Part shown: piece after piece, positions 32,633-41,808 of the stretch
Numbering within the stretch: position 1 is the stretch's first letter
Layout of the letters: every line of letters starts with the position of its first letter
Assembly (NCBI RefSeq): GCF_036208045.1
Contig: NZ_CP121472.1
Coordinates: forward strand, 3,669,531-3,733,530
Origin: Thiorhodovibrio winogradskyi
GTDB lineage: Bacteria; Pseudomonadota; Gammaproteobacteria; Chromatiales; Chromatiaceae
Direction: 5' to 3'
DNA length: 64,000 bases
Translations under genes and position numbers: made by a program
Notes under the pieces: model-generated
What the model saw: only the letters and a program-made list of their open reading frames with translations
Databases searched by the model: none
Told to the model about the DNA's origin: nothing

Positions 32633-33604
32633 TCAGCCCCGCGCCGCTTGCCAGTAGCATTGCAGGCGTCGGTCGAGCTGCTTCGGCTTCTCCGCGTACA
32701 GGCGAGAGCCGAGTCCATGGGCGGCCTCGCGAAGTTGCGCGCTGCGCTGCGCGCTCAGCGCGAGCAGGATCTGCTCGGGGTCGCGGTTTGGGCTGAACGC
32801 ATCGGCCTGGTCGATGAGCTGCTCGAGCACCGCAAGATCGTGGTCATCGCCAAGCAGGTCGCCGAGGTGCTTGGCCTCCTTGTAGGTCGCTTTGAGCACG
32901 CGTGGCCAGGCCGCGCGTACCAGTCTCAGGTGATAGCGCAAATACTTGGCGCGCTTGCGCCATTCATGGAAAGCCGCGACGCTCGGCTGCGCGTAGGCAT
33001 CCTGCATGGCCCGACGGCCGCGTTGGTAGGTCTTGTGCAAGCCGGCCCCGATCAATGACCAACCGGCTTCCCCGTGCGCATCGGCGTGAGCACGATCAGT
33101 TGGAAGCACCCACTCCGGAACGCGCTCGCGGGCCGCGACCAGGGCGGTGCGCGCCAGATCAAGCTGCTCGTCGAGTGCTTGAGCACCGGCCGCGACCGAG
33201 GCCTTGTGATCCTCGAACCCTTGCCGCAGTGGCGCGAGCGACTCAGGATCGAGATTCGCGCGGAAATGGTCGATCAAGGCGTCAAAGGTCTCGATCGCCG
33301 CCTCGGCATCGCGCAGCCCCGAGAGCGCGGCGGCGGCATCGCGAAAGACCGCGTTTTCCTGCTTGTAGAGACTCGGCACCGCCGGTCGAATCAGCCGCAG
33401 CAGGCCGCGCAGCTTTTTGCAATCCTTGCGAACCTCGTGCACGGCTTCATGGGGCGCGGCCTCGGCGGCTTCGATCTGGGCAAGCGCATGATCGATCAAG
33501 TTGATGGCAATGCGTCGGACCTCGGCGTCAAGCGGCTGTGCTGGGTCGAGTTCGTAGGCCATGGGCCTCCGACCGCCGCTGGGTTCGGCGTTGCTGTTGG
33601 GCAT
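32633..33604 (-). CDS. CHAD domain protein
   Basis: This 323-residue protein starts at the ATG at 33604 with GGAGG upstream. Two halves each have the CHAD signature: APHEAVHEVRKDCKKLRGLLRLIRPAV and VAAFHEWRKRAKYLRYHLRLVRAAW, with the conserved histidine and basic residues that bind polyphosphate, and HLGDLLGDDHDLAVL near the end. CHAD proteins attach to polyphosphate granules. The gene follows the transaldolase-transketolase fusion (81 bp) on the same strand. Confidence 0.88.
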   Translation of the reverse strand: MPNSNAEPSGGRRPMAYELDPAQPLDAEVRRIAINLIDHALAQIEAAEAAPHEAVHEVRKDCKKLRGLLRLIRPAVPSLYKQENAVFRDAAAALSGLRDAEAAIETFDALIDHFRANLDPESLAPLRQGFEDHKASVAAGAQALDEQLDLARTALVAARERVPEWVLPTDRAHADAHGEAGWSLIGAGLHKTYQRGRRAMQDAYAQPSVAAFHEWRKRAKYLRYHLRLVRAAWPRVLKATYKEAKHLGDLLGDDHDLAVLEQLIDQADAFSPNRDPEQILLALSAQRSAQLREAAHGLGSRLYAEKPKQLDRRLQCYWQAARG

Positions 33605-33685
33605 GGAATCCTCCGTTGGTCTGGGACTTGCGCACACTTGCCCGGGTGCCGGCGACGGGCCGCCGGCCGGCACAGGTCGGCGCCA

Positions 33686-36600
33686 TCAAGCGGCGATGGC
33701 CAGCGCCTCACGCTCAATCTGCCGGCCCGAGAGCCGATGGCGCTCCAGCAGTTGTTCTGGCGCGCCAGAGCGCGGATCCCCGCTGACCCCAAGCCGGAAC
33801 ACCCGAGCGAGCCGCCCGATCTGGGCCGCGACCGCGTCACCAAGCCCAGCGTCGCGATGATGGTCCTCGACCACCAGCAGGGTTCCGGTCTCCTCGGCGG
33901 CCCGCTGCAGGGTCGCCACATCGAGCGGCTTAATCGAGTAGGCATCGATCACCCGCGTGTGCACGCCCTGCTCGCGCAGGCGCGCGCTCGCCTCCAGGGC
34001 GGTGTGAACCGTGATGCCGGCGGCCACCAGGGTGAGGCGGTCATCGAGCGATTCCACCAGGGTCTTGCTACCGCCGATCTCGAACCGCTCGTCGGACGGG
34101 TAAAGCACCGGCGTCTTGCCGCGGGTGGTGCGCAGATAGACCATGCCGTCGTGCTCAAGCCCGGCCTCGGTCAAGCGCTCGGCGCTGACGCCATCGCTGG
34201 GATAGAGCACCGTGGTGCCATTGAGGGCACGGAACATCGCGATGTCCTCAAGCCCCATCTGCGAGGGGCCGTCCTCGCCGATCGACACCCCGGCATGGCT
34301 GCCGCAAATCAGCATGCGCGGATGTTGCGAATGGGCCGCCATGCGGATGCTGTCGAAGGCGCGGGTCAGAAAGGCGGCGAAGGTCGCGACACAAGGCCGC
34401 TTGCCGCTGGCGGCAAGGCCAAGCGCCACCCCAAGCATGTTCTGCTCGGCGATCCGCGCCTCGACAAAGCGTTCGGGATAGGTCTCGGCGAACAACTCGG
34501 TCTTGGTGGAGTTCTTCACATCGCCATCGACCACGACGAGATCGGCGAAACGGCTGCCGAGCTTCCGCAGCGCCGTGCCGAAGGCGGCGCGGGTCGCGAC
34601 CTCCTCGCCGCGTTCATACGCGACCTTCAGCGGCGGTTGACTGTACTCTTGCGCGTCTTCCCTGGTGTTCCGAGCGATGGTCGCGCGCCTCGGCTCGGCA
34701 CGCGGCACGCGGCGCGGCTCCATCTCTAGGCGGACCTCCGGCGCGGCGATCCCGGCGAGCGCTTGGGCCAACTGCTCCTCGTCGAGCGCCTTGCCGTGCC
34801 AGCCCGCGGCGCCTTCGAGGAAGGAGACCCCCTTGCCCTTGATGGTTCGCGCGATGATCGCTGTCGGACGGTCCCCGGGAGCCCCGGAATCGGAGGCTCG
34901 CGTCGCCTTGAGCGCCGGCAGGATGGCGGCGAAGTCGTGGCCGTCGATCTCCAGCGCGCGCCAGCCGAAGGCACGGAAGCGCCCGGCCAGCACCGAGGTG
35001 TCGTGCCCGTAGGGGGCCGGTCCGCTTTGCGCGAGGCCATTGGCATCGACGATGGCGACGACCTGCCCGAGTCCTTGATCGGCGGCGAATTGCGCCGCCT
35101 CCCAGACCGACCCCTCCGAGCACTCGCCATCGCCGAGCAGGCAGAACAGCCGAGCCTCGATCCCGTCGAGGCGATCCGCCAAGGCCATGCCATTGACGGC
35201 GGAGAGGCCCTGCCCCAGGGAACCGGTGGCGACCGGAATCCAGGGATTGCGCGGGGTCGGATGGCCCTCCAGATCGCTGTCGTGCTGTCGAAGGGTGAGC
35301 GGATCGGTGCTGATCGCCCCGGCCTCGAACAAGGCCGCCCACAGAATCGGCGCGGCATGGCCCTTGGAGAGCAGGAAGCGATCCTGGTCGCGAGCGCCGG
35401 GCGCGCTCGGGTCCCAGCGCATCTCGTGGAAGAACAGCGCGGTGATCAGGTCGGCGCACGACAGTGATGATGTCGCATGACCCGAGCCGGCATGACTGGT
35501 CATGCGCAGCACCGATGCGCGCAGACGCTTGGCTTGGCCGAGCAGCGGCGAGGCACGCCCCGTCGCCGCCCGGGCATCCCGGAAGCGCTCCATGCGCTCG
35601 GCGAGTCGCTGTAGCAGCTGATCATAGGGGTCGATGAACTTCTGCACCCCGTCGGCGACCAGCTGATGGGTGATGGCATCAAGGTCGATCGCGAGGTTGC
35701 GCTCCAGGCGCTCGAGCAAGGTCGCCGCCTCGGTGAAGCGCTCGGGCGCCGGCACCTCAATGCGGCCGTGGTCGTTGAAGGCGTCCGCGGTCGCCTCGGG
35801 CATGGTCGAGATGGTCTCCGGCAGGATCAGTGCGTCGATGTAGTGGGTGTCCGACAGGCTCGGGTCCTTGGTGCCGGTACTGGCCCAGACCAGCCGTTGC
35901 GGACGCGCGCCGGCCTTGGCCAATCGCTGCCAGCGCTCGCTCTCGCCGACCTCGCGATAACGCGCATAGGCCAGCTGGGCGTTGGCGACCGCGGTGCGCC
36001 CGAGCAGGGACTCGGCCTCGGCGACAAGGCCCGCGCTGACCCGCGCACCCATGCGCTGGCGCAGTTCGCGATCCACGGCGGTGTCGATCCGGCTCAGGAA
36101 GAAGCTGGCCACCGAGGCGACGCTATGCAGATCCTTGCCATCGCGCAGCCGCTGCTCCATGGCACGCAGGTAGCATTGCAGGGTCTCCTCGTAGGCATCG
36201 CGGCCGAACAGCAGGGTGATGTTGACCTTGATGCCATCCACCAGCAACGCCTCGACCGCATCCAAACCTTGCGGCGTACCCGGCACCTTGATGAACAGGT
36301 TGGGACGCCCGACCCGGTCCCAGAGTTCGCGCGCCTGTTGCCGGGTCGCGACCGCGTCGTAGGCCAGGTGCGGCGAGACTTCAAGACTGACGAAGCCGTC
36401 CAGGCCGTCGCTCGCCTCATGGAGCGGCAACAGCAGATCACAGGCATCGCGCACGTCATCGGTCGCCAGGCGTTCGTAGACGGCCTCGGCCGGGGCCGAG
36501 CCGTCCTCCGCCAGGGTGTTGAGCGCGGCGGCGATGCGCGCATCATAGGCCGGCGAGTCCGCCATGGTCTTGGCGAAGATCGCAGGATTGGAGGTGATCC

Positions 36601-36724
36601 CGGACAGACCCTGCTCGCGGATGCGCGAGGCCAGTTGGCCATTATCGAGCATGTCGCGTGACAGGCTGTCGAGCCAGAAGCGCTGGCCGTGGTCGTTGAG
36701 CTTGGCGAGTTGGTGATGCGGCAT
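33686..36724 (-). CDS. Transaldolase-transketolase fusion protein
   Basis: This 1012-residue protein starts after GGGAGG. Residues 1 to about 375 are transaldolase: SGITSNPAIFAKTM, LEVSPHLAYD, LFIKVPGTPQGLDAVE with the Schiff-base lysine K146, and VWASTGTKDPSLSDTHYIDAL. From about 395 on it is a full transketolase: SHAGSGHATSSLSCADL, KGHAAPILWAAL, GDGECSEGSVWEA for thiamine diphosphate, ARIAEQNMLGVALGLA with the proton-transfer glutamate, and the C-terminal domain. It joins the two non-oxidative pentose phosphate enzymes, whose pathway interconverts sugar phosphates. Both halves keep their motifs. Confidence 0.93.
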   Translation of the reverse strand: MPHHQLAKLNDHGQRFWLDSLSRDMLDNGQLASRIREQGLSGITSNPAIFAKTMADSPAYDARIAAALNTLAEDGSAPAEAVYERLATDDVRDACDLLLPLHEASDGLDGFVSLEVSPHLAYDAVATRQQARELWDRVGRPNLFIKVPGTPQGLDAVEALLVDGIKVNITLLFGRDAYEETLQCYLRAMEQRLRDGKDLHSVASVASFFLSRIDTAVDRELRQRMGARVSAGLVAEAESLLGRTAVANAQLAYARYREVGESERWQRLAKAGARPQRLVWASTGTKDPSLSDTHYIDALILPETISTMPEATADAFNDHGRIEVPAPERFTEAATLLERLERNLAIDLDAITHQLVADGVQKFIDPYDQLLQRLAERMERFRDARAATGRASPLLGQAKRLRASVLRMTSHAGSGHATSSLSCADLITALFFHEMRWDPSAPGARDQDRFLLSKGHAAPILWAALFEAGAISTDPLTLRQHDSDLEGHPTPRNPWIPVATGSLGQGLSAVNGMALADRLDGIEARLFCLLGDGECSEGSVWEAAQFAADQGLGQVVAIVDANGLAQSGPAPYGHDTSVLAGRFRAFGWRALEIDGHDFAAILPALKATRASDSGAPGDRPTAIIARTIKGKGVSFLEGAAGWHGKALDEEQLAQALAGIAAPEVRLEMEPRRVPRAEPRRATIARNTREDAQEYSQPPLKVAYERGEEVATRAAFGTALRKLGSRFADLVVVDGDVKNSTKTELFAETYPERFVEARIAEQNMLGVALGLAASGKRPCVATFAAFLTRAFDSIRMAAHSQHPRMLICGSHAGVSIGEDGPSQMGLEDIAMFRALNGTTVLYPSDGVSAERLTEAGLEHDGMVYLRTTRGKTPVLYPSDERFEIGGSKTLVESLDDRLTLVAAGITVHTALEASARLREQGVHTRVIDAYSIKPLDVATLQRAAEETGTLLVVEDHHRDAGLGDAVAAQIGRLARVFRLGVSGDPRSGAPEQLLERHRLSGRQIEREALAIAA

Positions 36725-36796
36725 GCTGGTTTCCTCCCGATGATGCTGGTTGGGTCATTGACTGCGTCACAGATGCTCTGCAAGAGCGAGGCCAAA

Positions 36797-36840
36797 TCAC
36801 CAAACAGGCCACCAGACAGGCCACCAGACAGGTCACCAAG
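36797..36840. repeat. 12-bp tandem repeat, 3.7 units
   Basis: TCACCAAACAGG, CCACCAGACAGG (twice) and TCACCAAG follow each other without gaps. It is in the leader of the transaldolase-transketolase gene. Confidence 0.8.
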
Positions 36841-37047
36841 GGAGCGGAGCCGCGTCCAGAATGGCCGGGCGCGGGCTCGGCCATTTTCCCCGACACCGGG
36901 CAATGGGCGGGGGGAAATGCCCCGCCAATGGCGCAAAACACCCGCCCGCGCGGGTGTCGCCCCAGCCACGGGATGCCGCACGCCTGCCGCAGCCCCGGCG
37001 CGTCAATACAGCCGAACCGAGCGGCCCGCCGACAGGTCCGGCACGCC

Positions 37048-37063
37048 TGGCACGAAACTGGCT
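37048..37063 (+). promoter_or_regulatory. Sigma-54-like promoter element
   Basis: TGGCACGAAACTGGCT has GG and GC exactly 10 bases apart, as in the -24/-12 consensus TGGCACG-N4-TTGCA, with one mismatch in the second block. It is 55 bp before the small DUF3096 gene. A better match precedes treZ. Confidence 0.35.
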
Positions 37064-37117
37064 TGGTGTGATGGGCACTTCATTCACTCGTCTCATCCCA
37101 CAACAGGAGAAAACGCG

Positions 37118-37261
37118 ATGTTGCATCCAATCCTCCAACCCCTGATTGCATTGATCGCCGGAATTCTGATCCTGGTCCGGCCCGCGCTGCTCAGTTACAT
37201 CGTCGCGATCTACCTGATCGCCGTCGGCGTGCTTGGGCTGCTTGGCATGGCTGGGGGCTGA
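37118..37261 (+). CDS. DUF3096 small membrane protein
   Basis: This 47-residue protein starts at the ATG at 37118 after ACAGGAGAAAACGCG. PLIALIAGILILVRPALLSYIVAIYLIAVGVLGLLG contains two hydrophobic helices joined by a short arginine-proline turn, the full DUF3096 pattern. It probably sits in the inner membrane. Members occur beside stress genes; the function is unknown. Confidence 0.8.
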   Translation: MLHPILQPLIALIAGILILVRPALLSYIVAIYLIAVGVLGLLGMAGG

Positions 37262-37396
37262 AGGGGAATCCGCCTTTTTCGTCCTGCCTGCTCCCGTGCC
37301 AGGGCCGTCGCGGGGCAAAGCGGTAGTGGCTCTCATCGTCGACTCTGTGCACCATGGGGCGCGCCGACACTGGCAGTCTTCGGCGGTCTTCCGCTC

Positions 37397-37429
37397 GGGC
37401 GCGCCCCGGTCCTGGACCGGAGCGCGCCC
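37397..37429. terminator. Near-perfect 16-bp inverted repeat
   Basis: GGGCGCGCCCCGGTCC and GGACCGGAGCGCGCCC pair around a single T with one mismatch. It stands between the DUF3096 gene and the convergent host-attachment gene, in an otherwise gene-free 285 bp. No T-run follows, so it could be a bidirectional terminator or a cruciform-forming site. Confidence 0.4.
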
Positions 37430-37546
37430 CAGGCGCAAGGCGCCCTTGCCATTTCCCGCTGCGCGCCCTCCCGATGCGCAAGCCCGTGAGCGGATGCTCG
37501 CCGGTGATCGTGCGCGGACCGCCCGGCTGCGCACCCGAACCGAGGT

Positions 37547-38014
37547 TTAACGCAGCGGGGTCTTAAACAGCCGCTCCGGCAAACGCGCCCGCACGCCATC
37601 GGCATCATGGCGGGTCAAATCCTTATCGATCTCAAGCACGACCTGGCGGGCTGTCTCATCCGGCAAGCGCTTGCGCAGCAGGCCGAGAAAGGCCGGCGGC
37701 GCCACCAGCCCGAGCATCTCGAAGCGCTGCTCGGCTCTGGCCTGATCCAGGATCTCGGCGAGCCGTTTGGCGAAGCGCTCGGCCTCGACATCTCCCGGCT
37801 GCGTGCTCGGCTCGAGCGTGTGGCCTCCTTGCCCAGCCGAGCCGAACCCCCGACCGGGGCGGTCCGTGACCAAATCCTGGTCCAGGAGGCGGCTGTTGGG
37901 CTCGATGAAATCCTGGATTTCGGTGAGCGGGCCGCGCGAACTCTCGGCCGCGTAGAGCGCGGCACGACCGGCATCGGCCACGATTAACCAGAGTTTTGAA
38001 TTAGGATTAGGCAT
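37547..38014 (-). CDS. Host attachment family protein
   Basis: This 155-residue protein has KLWLIVADAGRAALYAAESSRGPLTEIQDF, RGFGSAGQGGHTLEPSTQPGDVEAERFAKRLAEIL and GLVAPPAFLGLLRKRLPDE. This is the complete host-attachment (AtsE-like) domain, related in fold to the eRF1 middle domain. The role is unclear despite the name. It is a frequent member of stress islands with BON and PRC-barrel proteins. A 167 bp gap without genes separates it from the OB-fold protein gene on the same strand. Confidence 0.85.
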   Translation of the reverse strand: MPNPNSKLWLIVADAGRAALYAAESSRGPLTEIQDFIEPNSRLLDQDLVTDRPGRGFGSAGQGGHTLEPSTQPGDVEAERFAKRLAEILDQARAEQRFEMLGLVAPPAFLGLLRKRLPDETARQVVLEIDKDLTRHDADGVRARLPERLFKTPLR

Positions 38015-38181
38015 CAGGACCTCCGAATGAGATCGTCAAAGGAGCGCCCGCGCTGGACGCCGACCGAGCGTCGACTGGACGCCGACTGGGCGACCATGGG
38101 CGCGGGCGCATGTTTGGCCGGCAGGCTCGCCGAATCCGACGAGTCCATGATCCGAGCCGGGCAATCATCCGAGCCGATCCA

Positions 38182-38832
38182 TCAGCTGCTGCTCGACAAG
38201 GTCACCACCGAGTCCGCGACCAATTCACGCCCCTTGAAGAGGCCATCATCGATATGACCGGTCACGCTCACGCGGTCGCCGGCCTCGATTTTCTGATAGC
38301 CCTCATCATCGAGTGGGTTGTAGCTCATCTCCCCGACATCGACGCGCACCTGGCGCAGGCCGGTATTGACCATAAACTCCTCGGAATTGACCTCGGTCAC
38401 GATGCCTTGAACAGTCATCGCCGAGATCACCACCGGCGTCGAGACGGTCACGATGACATCCCGGATGTCTTCCTCATCAACGGCCGAAGCATAGAAGGTG
38501 GTGCCAATGTTTTCGACATAGACACTGCTTGCCTCCAGGGTTCGCGCCTCGAAAAGATCATCGTCGATGCGCCCGTTAACCGTGACCTTATCGCCGTGGA
38601 TCAATTTGTAGGCATCCGCGTCGCGATCACCATCATCCATTTCGACGGTCATGAGGCCATCGCCGTAATTCAGCACGAAAGCGTCGGCGGTCACCTTCTC
38701 GACGGTCCCGCTAACACTGAGCCAGCTGTCATCGGGCGCGGTCATTGGGTCCGCCGCCCAGGTCGCTGTCGCACCCGTCACGGCCAGGGCCAGCGCGGAA
38801 AGGGTGGTCAGTTGTTTGGCATCGAATCGCAT
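38182..38832 (-). CDS. Secreted OB-fold protein, two repeats (NirD/YgiW/DUF5666-like)
   Basis: This 216-residue protein has a signal peptide ending near ATATWA. Two similar halves follow: WLSVSGTVEKVTADAFVLNYGDGLMTVEMDD..ITVNGRID and MTVQGIVTEVNSEEFMVNTGLRQVRVDVGEM..VSVTGHID, each a five-strand OB barrel with a terminal F..R.L.A..V. The acidic surface suggests cation or peptide binding in the periplasm. Precise family assignment is uncertain. Confidence 0.7.
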   Translation of the reverse strand: MRFDAKQLTTLSALALAVTGATATWAADPMTAPDDSWLSVSGTVEKVTADAFVLNYGDGLMTVEMDDGDRDADAYKLIHGDKVTVNGRIDDDLFEARTLEASSVYVENIGTTFYASAVDEEDIRDVIVTVSTPVVISAMTVQGIVTEVNSEEFMVNTGLRQVRVDVGEMSYNPLDDEGYQKIEAGDRVSVTGHIDDGLFKGRELVADSVVTLSSSS

Positions 38833-39511
38833 GAAAACCTCCGGTTGTTACTATTTGACATCAATGATCAAGGGCGAGCCAGCAGGCGCCAGATTCAGCA
38901 GACATTGGACTCGGCGCCCTGACTCGCTCCCAACCCAGTATTGAAGGCTCATCATTGGGCGAGCCCATTGCCATGGGCGAGCGCATTTGGATCGCCTCCC
39001 TCGGCATGGGCAAGCCTGATGATCAACAACGATGAGCAACCAGGACCAGCAATAGCAATGCCAAATGATCCTGAGCGATCCTGAGCGATCCCAATGCGCG
39101 GCGGCGCGGCGACGAGCACCTAGGCATCCCTGGGGTGGCATCCCTGGGGTGGCATCCCTGGGGTCGAACAAAACGCCGCGCTTCGAGGCACGCGCCCGCG
39201 GCCGAGACCCGCCGGCCGGAACCTCAAAGTGGTGTTCTCGCCCAATCCAACGCGTGATTTCAACCATCAGGGTTGTTTTGCCCTGATTGGCGCTTGCGCC
39301 TTGGTCGTCTGACGCCCTGTTCCGTCCCGGGTCATCGCCGCCAGTTGCGAGACCGATCCCACGCGCGCGACAAGATCGCGCGGCGGAATCGGCGCGAAGT
39401 TTGCTGTGCAAGATTCACCCGGCAATGATTCAGGCTGATCCTGAGTCAGTCCTGATAAGGGCCGCAACCTCGGCCGGGCCGGCCAGCCTTAACCCAGCAA
39501 TGGAGACAACC
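38833..39511. other. Gene-free stretch before the EF-hand gene
   Basis: The 679 bp hold the 14-bp repeat listed separately, a short duplication GATCCTGAGC near 39066, and no protein that I recognise. A 186-codon minus-strand frame here has an unlikely composition (many Cys, Trp and Arg) and no similarity. The two flanking genes point away from each other, so promoters must lie here. Confidence 0.4.
39123..39164. repeat. 14-bp tandem repeat, three perfect units
   Basis: GGCATCCCTGGGGT is repeated three times without mismatch, which indicates a recent expansion in this non-coding stretch. Confidence 0.88.
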
Positions 39512-39985
39512 ATGAGATTCCCCACCGCAACAAGATTCGTCACCGCAACCACAAAGCGTTCAACATTAACGAGAGCATTAAGCCTCGGTGTGCTCGCCCT
39601 CGCCTTCGCGCCAGCACTCAGCCCGCTACTCGCCCAGGACAGCGCGCCGCCGGAACCCGGCATGGGACCCGGCATGGGACCCGGCATGGGCCGGGCAATG
39701 GGCCGAGCAATGGACCAGGGAATGGGCTGGATGGGCGGTCAAATGCCGAGGTTCTCGTCCTTCGATGCCGACAATGATGGCCTGATCACCAAGGACGAGT
39801 TCGACAGCGGCCGGGCCGAGCGCATCAAGGAACGCTCGCGGCAGGGGGCTCAGATGCGCAACCTTGCCAAAGCGCCGTCCTTTGATGACATCGATCAAAA
39901 CGACGACGGCCAGATCGACAAGCAGGAGTTCGAGAGCGCGCAGCGCCAACAGCAGCGCGAGCAGCAGCGCATGATGCAACCCTAG
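39512..39985 (+). CDS. Secreted EF-hand protein
   Basis: This 157-residue protein starts at the ATG at 39512 with GGAG spaced 6 nt; ATG 39500 is in frame. A signal peptide ends near PLLAQ. A methionine/glycine repeat (GPGM, GPGM, GRAM, GRAM) encoded by 12-bp units at 39659-39706 comes next. Two EF-hand loops follow: DADNDGLITKDEF and DQNDDGQIDKQEF. The C terminus is a glutamine/arginine helix. It should bind calcium outside the cytoplasm; the target is unknown. Confidence 0.82.
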   Translation: MRFPTATRFVTATTKRSTLTRALSLGVLALAFAPALSPLLAQDSAPPEPGMGPGMGPGMGRAMGRAMDQGMGWMGGQMPRFSSFDADNDGLITKDEFDSGRAERIKERSRQGAQMRNLAKAPSFDDIDQNDDGQIDKQEFESAQRQQQREQQRMMQP

Positions 39986-40168
39986 GCTAGGCGACTGGGC
40001 AACCCAGATGCGCAACCACGCCGCGCAGACACCCGGCCCCCTTTGCCATTGGCGAGCGGAGCCGGGCGCGATCATCGCCGATGGCATCCCGCGCATCCGG
40101 GTCGCCCCACGGGTCGGCTTGCGCCAATTCACAGCTGGCCGCTCGGCCCGGCCACCAACGGTCTCTGG

Positions 40169-40369
40169 CTACGCGGCTCCTGGAAGCTCGCGGTAGTGCG
40201 CGCGCAGCGCATCGATCACGCTCCAATGATCATCGGTTAGCCTCATCCCGAGTTCGTCAGCCTTCTCTTGCGCCCATTCACGACTCCATTCCGCAAGGTC
40301 GTACTCGCGGTCCGCCTGCAGCGGACTTGAGGTATCGGGATTGTTGATGACTTGCTTGATATCGGTCAT
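40169..40369 (-). pseudogene. DsrC/TusE-like protein, truncated
   Basis: The 66 codons start at ATG 40369 with TGGAGA upstream. YDLAEWSREWAQEKADELGMRLTDDHWSVIDALRAHYRE is the helical first half of the DsrC/TusE sulfur carrier fold. It stops at LPGAA and TAG. The second half with KYLY.LFP and the C-terminal cysteine arm is missing, so sulfur transfer is impossible. The following 180 bp to the EF-hand gene contains no recognisable continuation. Confidence 0.65.
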
Positions 40370-40769
40370 GGTTGGTCTCCACGCGGTTGCTTCAATAAAG
40401 GTGGCGCCTTGTGGTAGCAGCGCCAGGATTAACCAAAACAGCACTCACCAGCGCCGCTCCTAAGATCGTCTGGCACTCGGCACATCGCGGGCAGGAGCGC
40501 TGCATCCCCCCGAGACCCGATAGGCCGACTGGGTCGTCCGAATATCAGCATCCACCGTGCCAGGTTGACCAAGGGGGTCCGACGTCGCAACGGTGTCCGT
40601 GCGATGGACGAAATCCCCCGACCGTTGGTGCATTCCAACCAAAATCGGCGTCGCCACAAATACCTTCTTGCTCGTGGACTCGAGGCCGATCAGCCCATCA
40701 CCATTGAGAAGCTGATCGCCCTCTTCAGCTCAAGCGACACCGCCATCAGCTTCTACCTGGGCGCAGAGA
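40370..40769. other. Spacer without supported gene
   Basis: Four hundred bases between the DsrC-like fragment and the zupT pseudogene. A 74-codon plus-strand frame (40565-40789) ends across the zupT stop and has no recognisable features. I see no repeats or promoters worth naming. Confidence 0.35.
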
Positions 40770-41376
40770 TCAGAGCAGCAGCAGGCTGAACGCCATGACC
40801 GCCATGCCAGCGACCAGCGCGTACACTGTTGGATTGTGCTCACCATAGGCCTCGGCTGCGGGCAGTAACACATCGAACGAGATGAAGATCATGATCCCGG
40901 CGACCGCCGGCAACGACAGACCCAACAAGGCCTGCGACCAAAAGCCCGACAAGATCAACAGGCCGAGCAACGCACCGAGCGGCTCGGACAGCCCTGAGAG
41001 CGCGGACCAGCCGAACGCCTGCCAGCGGCTGCCGGAAGCCTCCGCGTTTGCCGCGCTGCCAGGAGAGTCCTGCGTGCCCTCAGAGTCCAGTGTGCCAGGA
41101 GCGCGCATCTCATGCGGGTTGTAGCCAAGCGGAACCGAGCGGTCGATCACGGCGACCAGCAGCATGCCGACGAACAAAGCAACAACGGCAGTGGTTTGCG
41201 GCGCGCTGCTGATCTCCTCAAGCGCGTCGATGCCGGATGGCAGCAGCTCAACGAACGGAGACCTAGATCATCACTCCCGCCGAGAACCCGAGCGCGATCC
41301 CGAGGAAGCGGGTGTCGGCGCGAGGGGCAAAGAAGGCGATCGCGCTGCCAATCGCAGTGCCGAGGCCGGCAAGCAT
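40770..41376 (-). pseudogene. ZIP family metal transporter (ZupT-like), frameshifted
   Basis: From ATG 41376 the frame gives [37 protein letters not shown], then TAG where the family has tyrosine. One base further on, the frame shifts to VELLPSGIDALEEI, followed by FVGMLLVAVIDRSVP, WSALSGLSEPLGALLGLLIL, AGIMIFISFDVLLPAA and AGMAVMAFSLLL. The histidine normally found before or in the metal-binding helices (HNFPEG) is missing between the two halves. One stop, one extra base and a deletion inactivate it. Confidence 0.72.
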
Positions 41377-41808
41377 GATCCAGGACGATCTGACTTCGCG
41401 GCGCCGCAGCCGATCAGGGTCGACATCGCGGTTGGCTCCTGAGCATTAGCGATACGTCCGCTTATGCAGGCGCGGATACTGAGGTTGAAAGGCAGCCCGA
41501 GAGGTCAACGACTGAGCCAAAGCCGAGGGACCGTGACTCGCATGGGCGGAGACCGCGAAACGACCGCCCCGACCAACCGACCCCAATGGCACGCGAGACC
41601 GAGGACACCCAGGCTCGGGACGACGTACCCCTTGAGTGGCAAGATACCGCCAGCTGAGGCGGCATCAAGCGTCCAAGATCTCGCACGCCACAGAGAGGCG
41701 CCATTCCAGACCGCTTAGGCGGTGCGTCACTAGGACGGAGGGATCGCGGACAGCGGCAGGAACATTGGCATAGGCTGCGGGCGTTCGAGCAAGGCCCCTT
41801 CCAGCACC
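41377..41808. other. Spacer between zupT pseudogene and orphan antitoxin
   Basis: The 432 bp lack a convincing gene on either strand. After the antitoxin stop the minus strand stays open for a few dozen codons (LPEVLEGALLERPQPMPMFLPL) without family resemblance. A toxin gene may have been lost here. Confidence 0.35.

Larger units (their letters stand above)
36725..37117. other. Spacer upstream of the transketolase fusion and DUF3096 gene
   Basis: The 393 bp between two divergent genes hold a 12-bp tandem repeat (36797-36840) and a sigma-54-like element (37048-37063), both listed separately. No protein coding is apparent. Confidence 0.45.

Noticed and set aside
32507-33058. A 183-codon plus-strand frame near the CHAD gene
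   Set aside because: Overlaps two well supported minus-strand genes (small conserved protein and CHAD) and lacks similarity.
33074-34729. A 551-codon plus-strand frame antisense to the transketolase half
   Set aside because: The sense strand encodes a complete transketolase. The antisense frame has no family features.
38851-39411. A 186-codon minus-strand frame as a gene
   Set aside because: No ribosome site, odd residue mix with many Trp, Cys and Arg, and it runs through the 14-bp repeat array.
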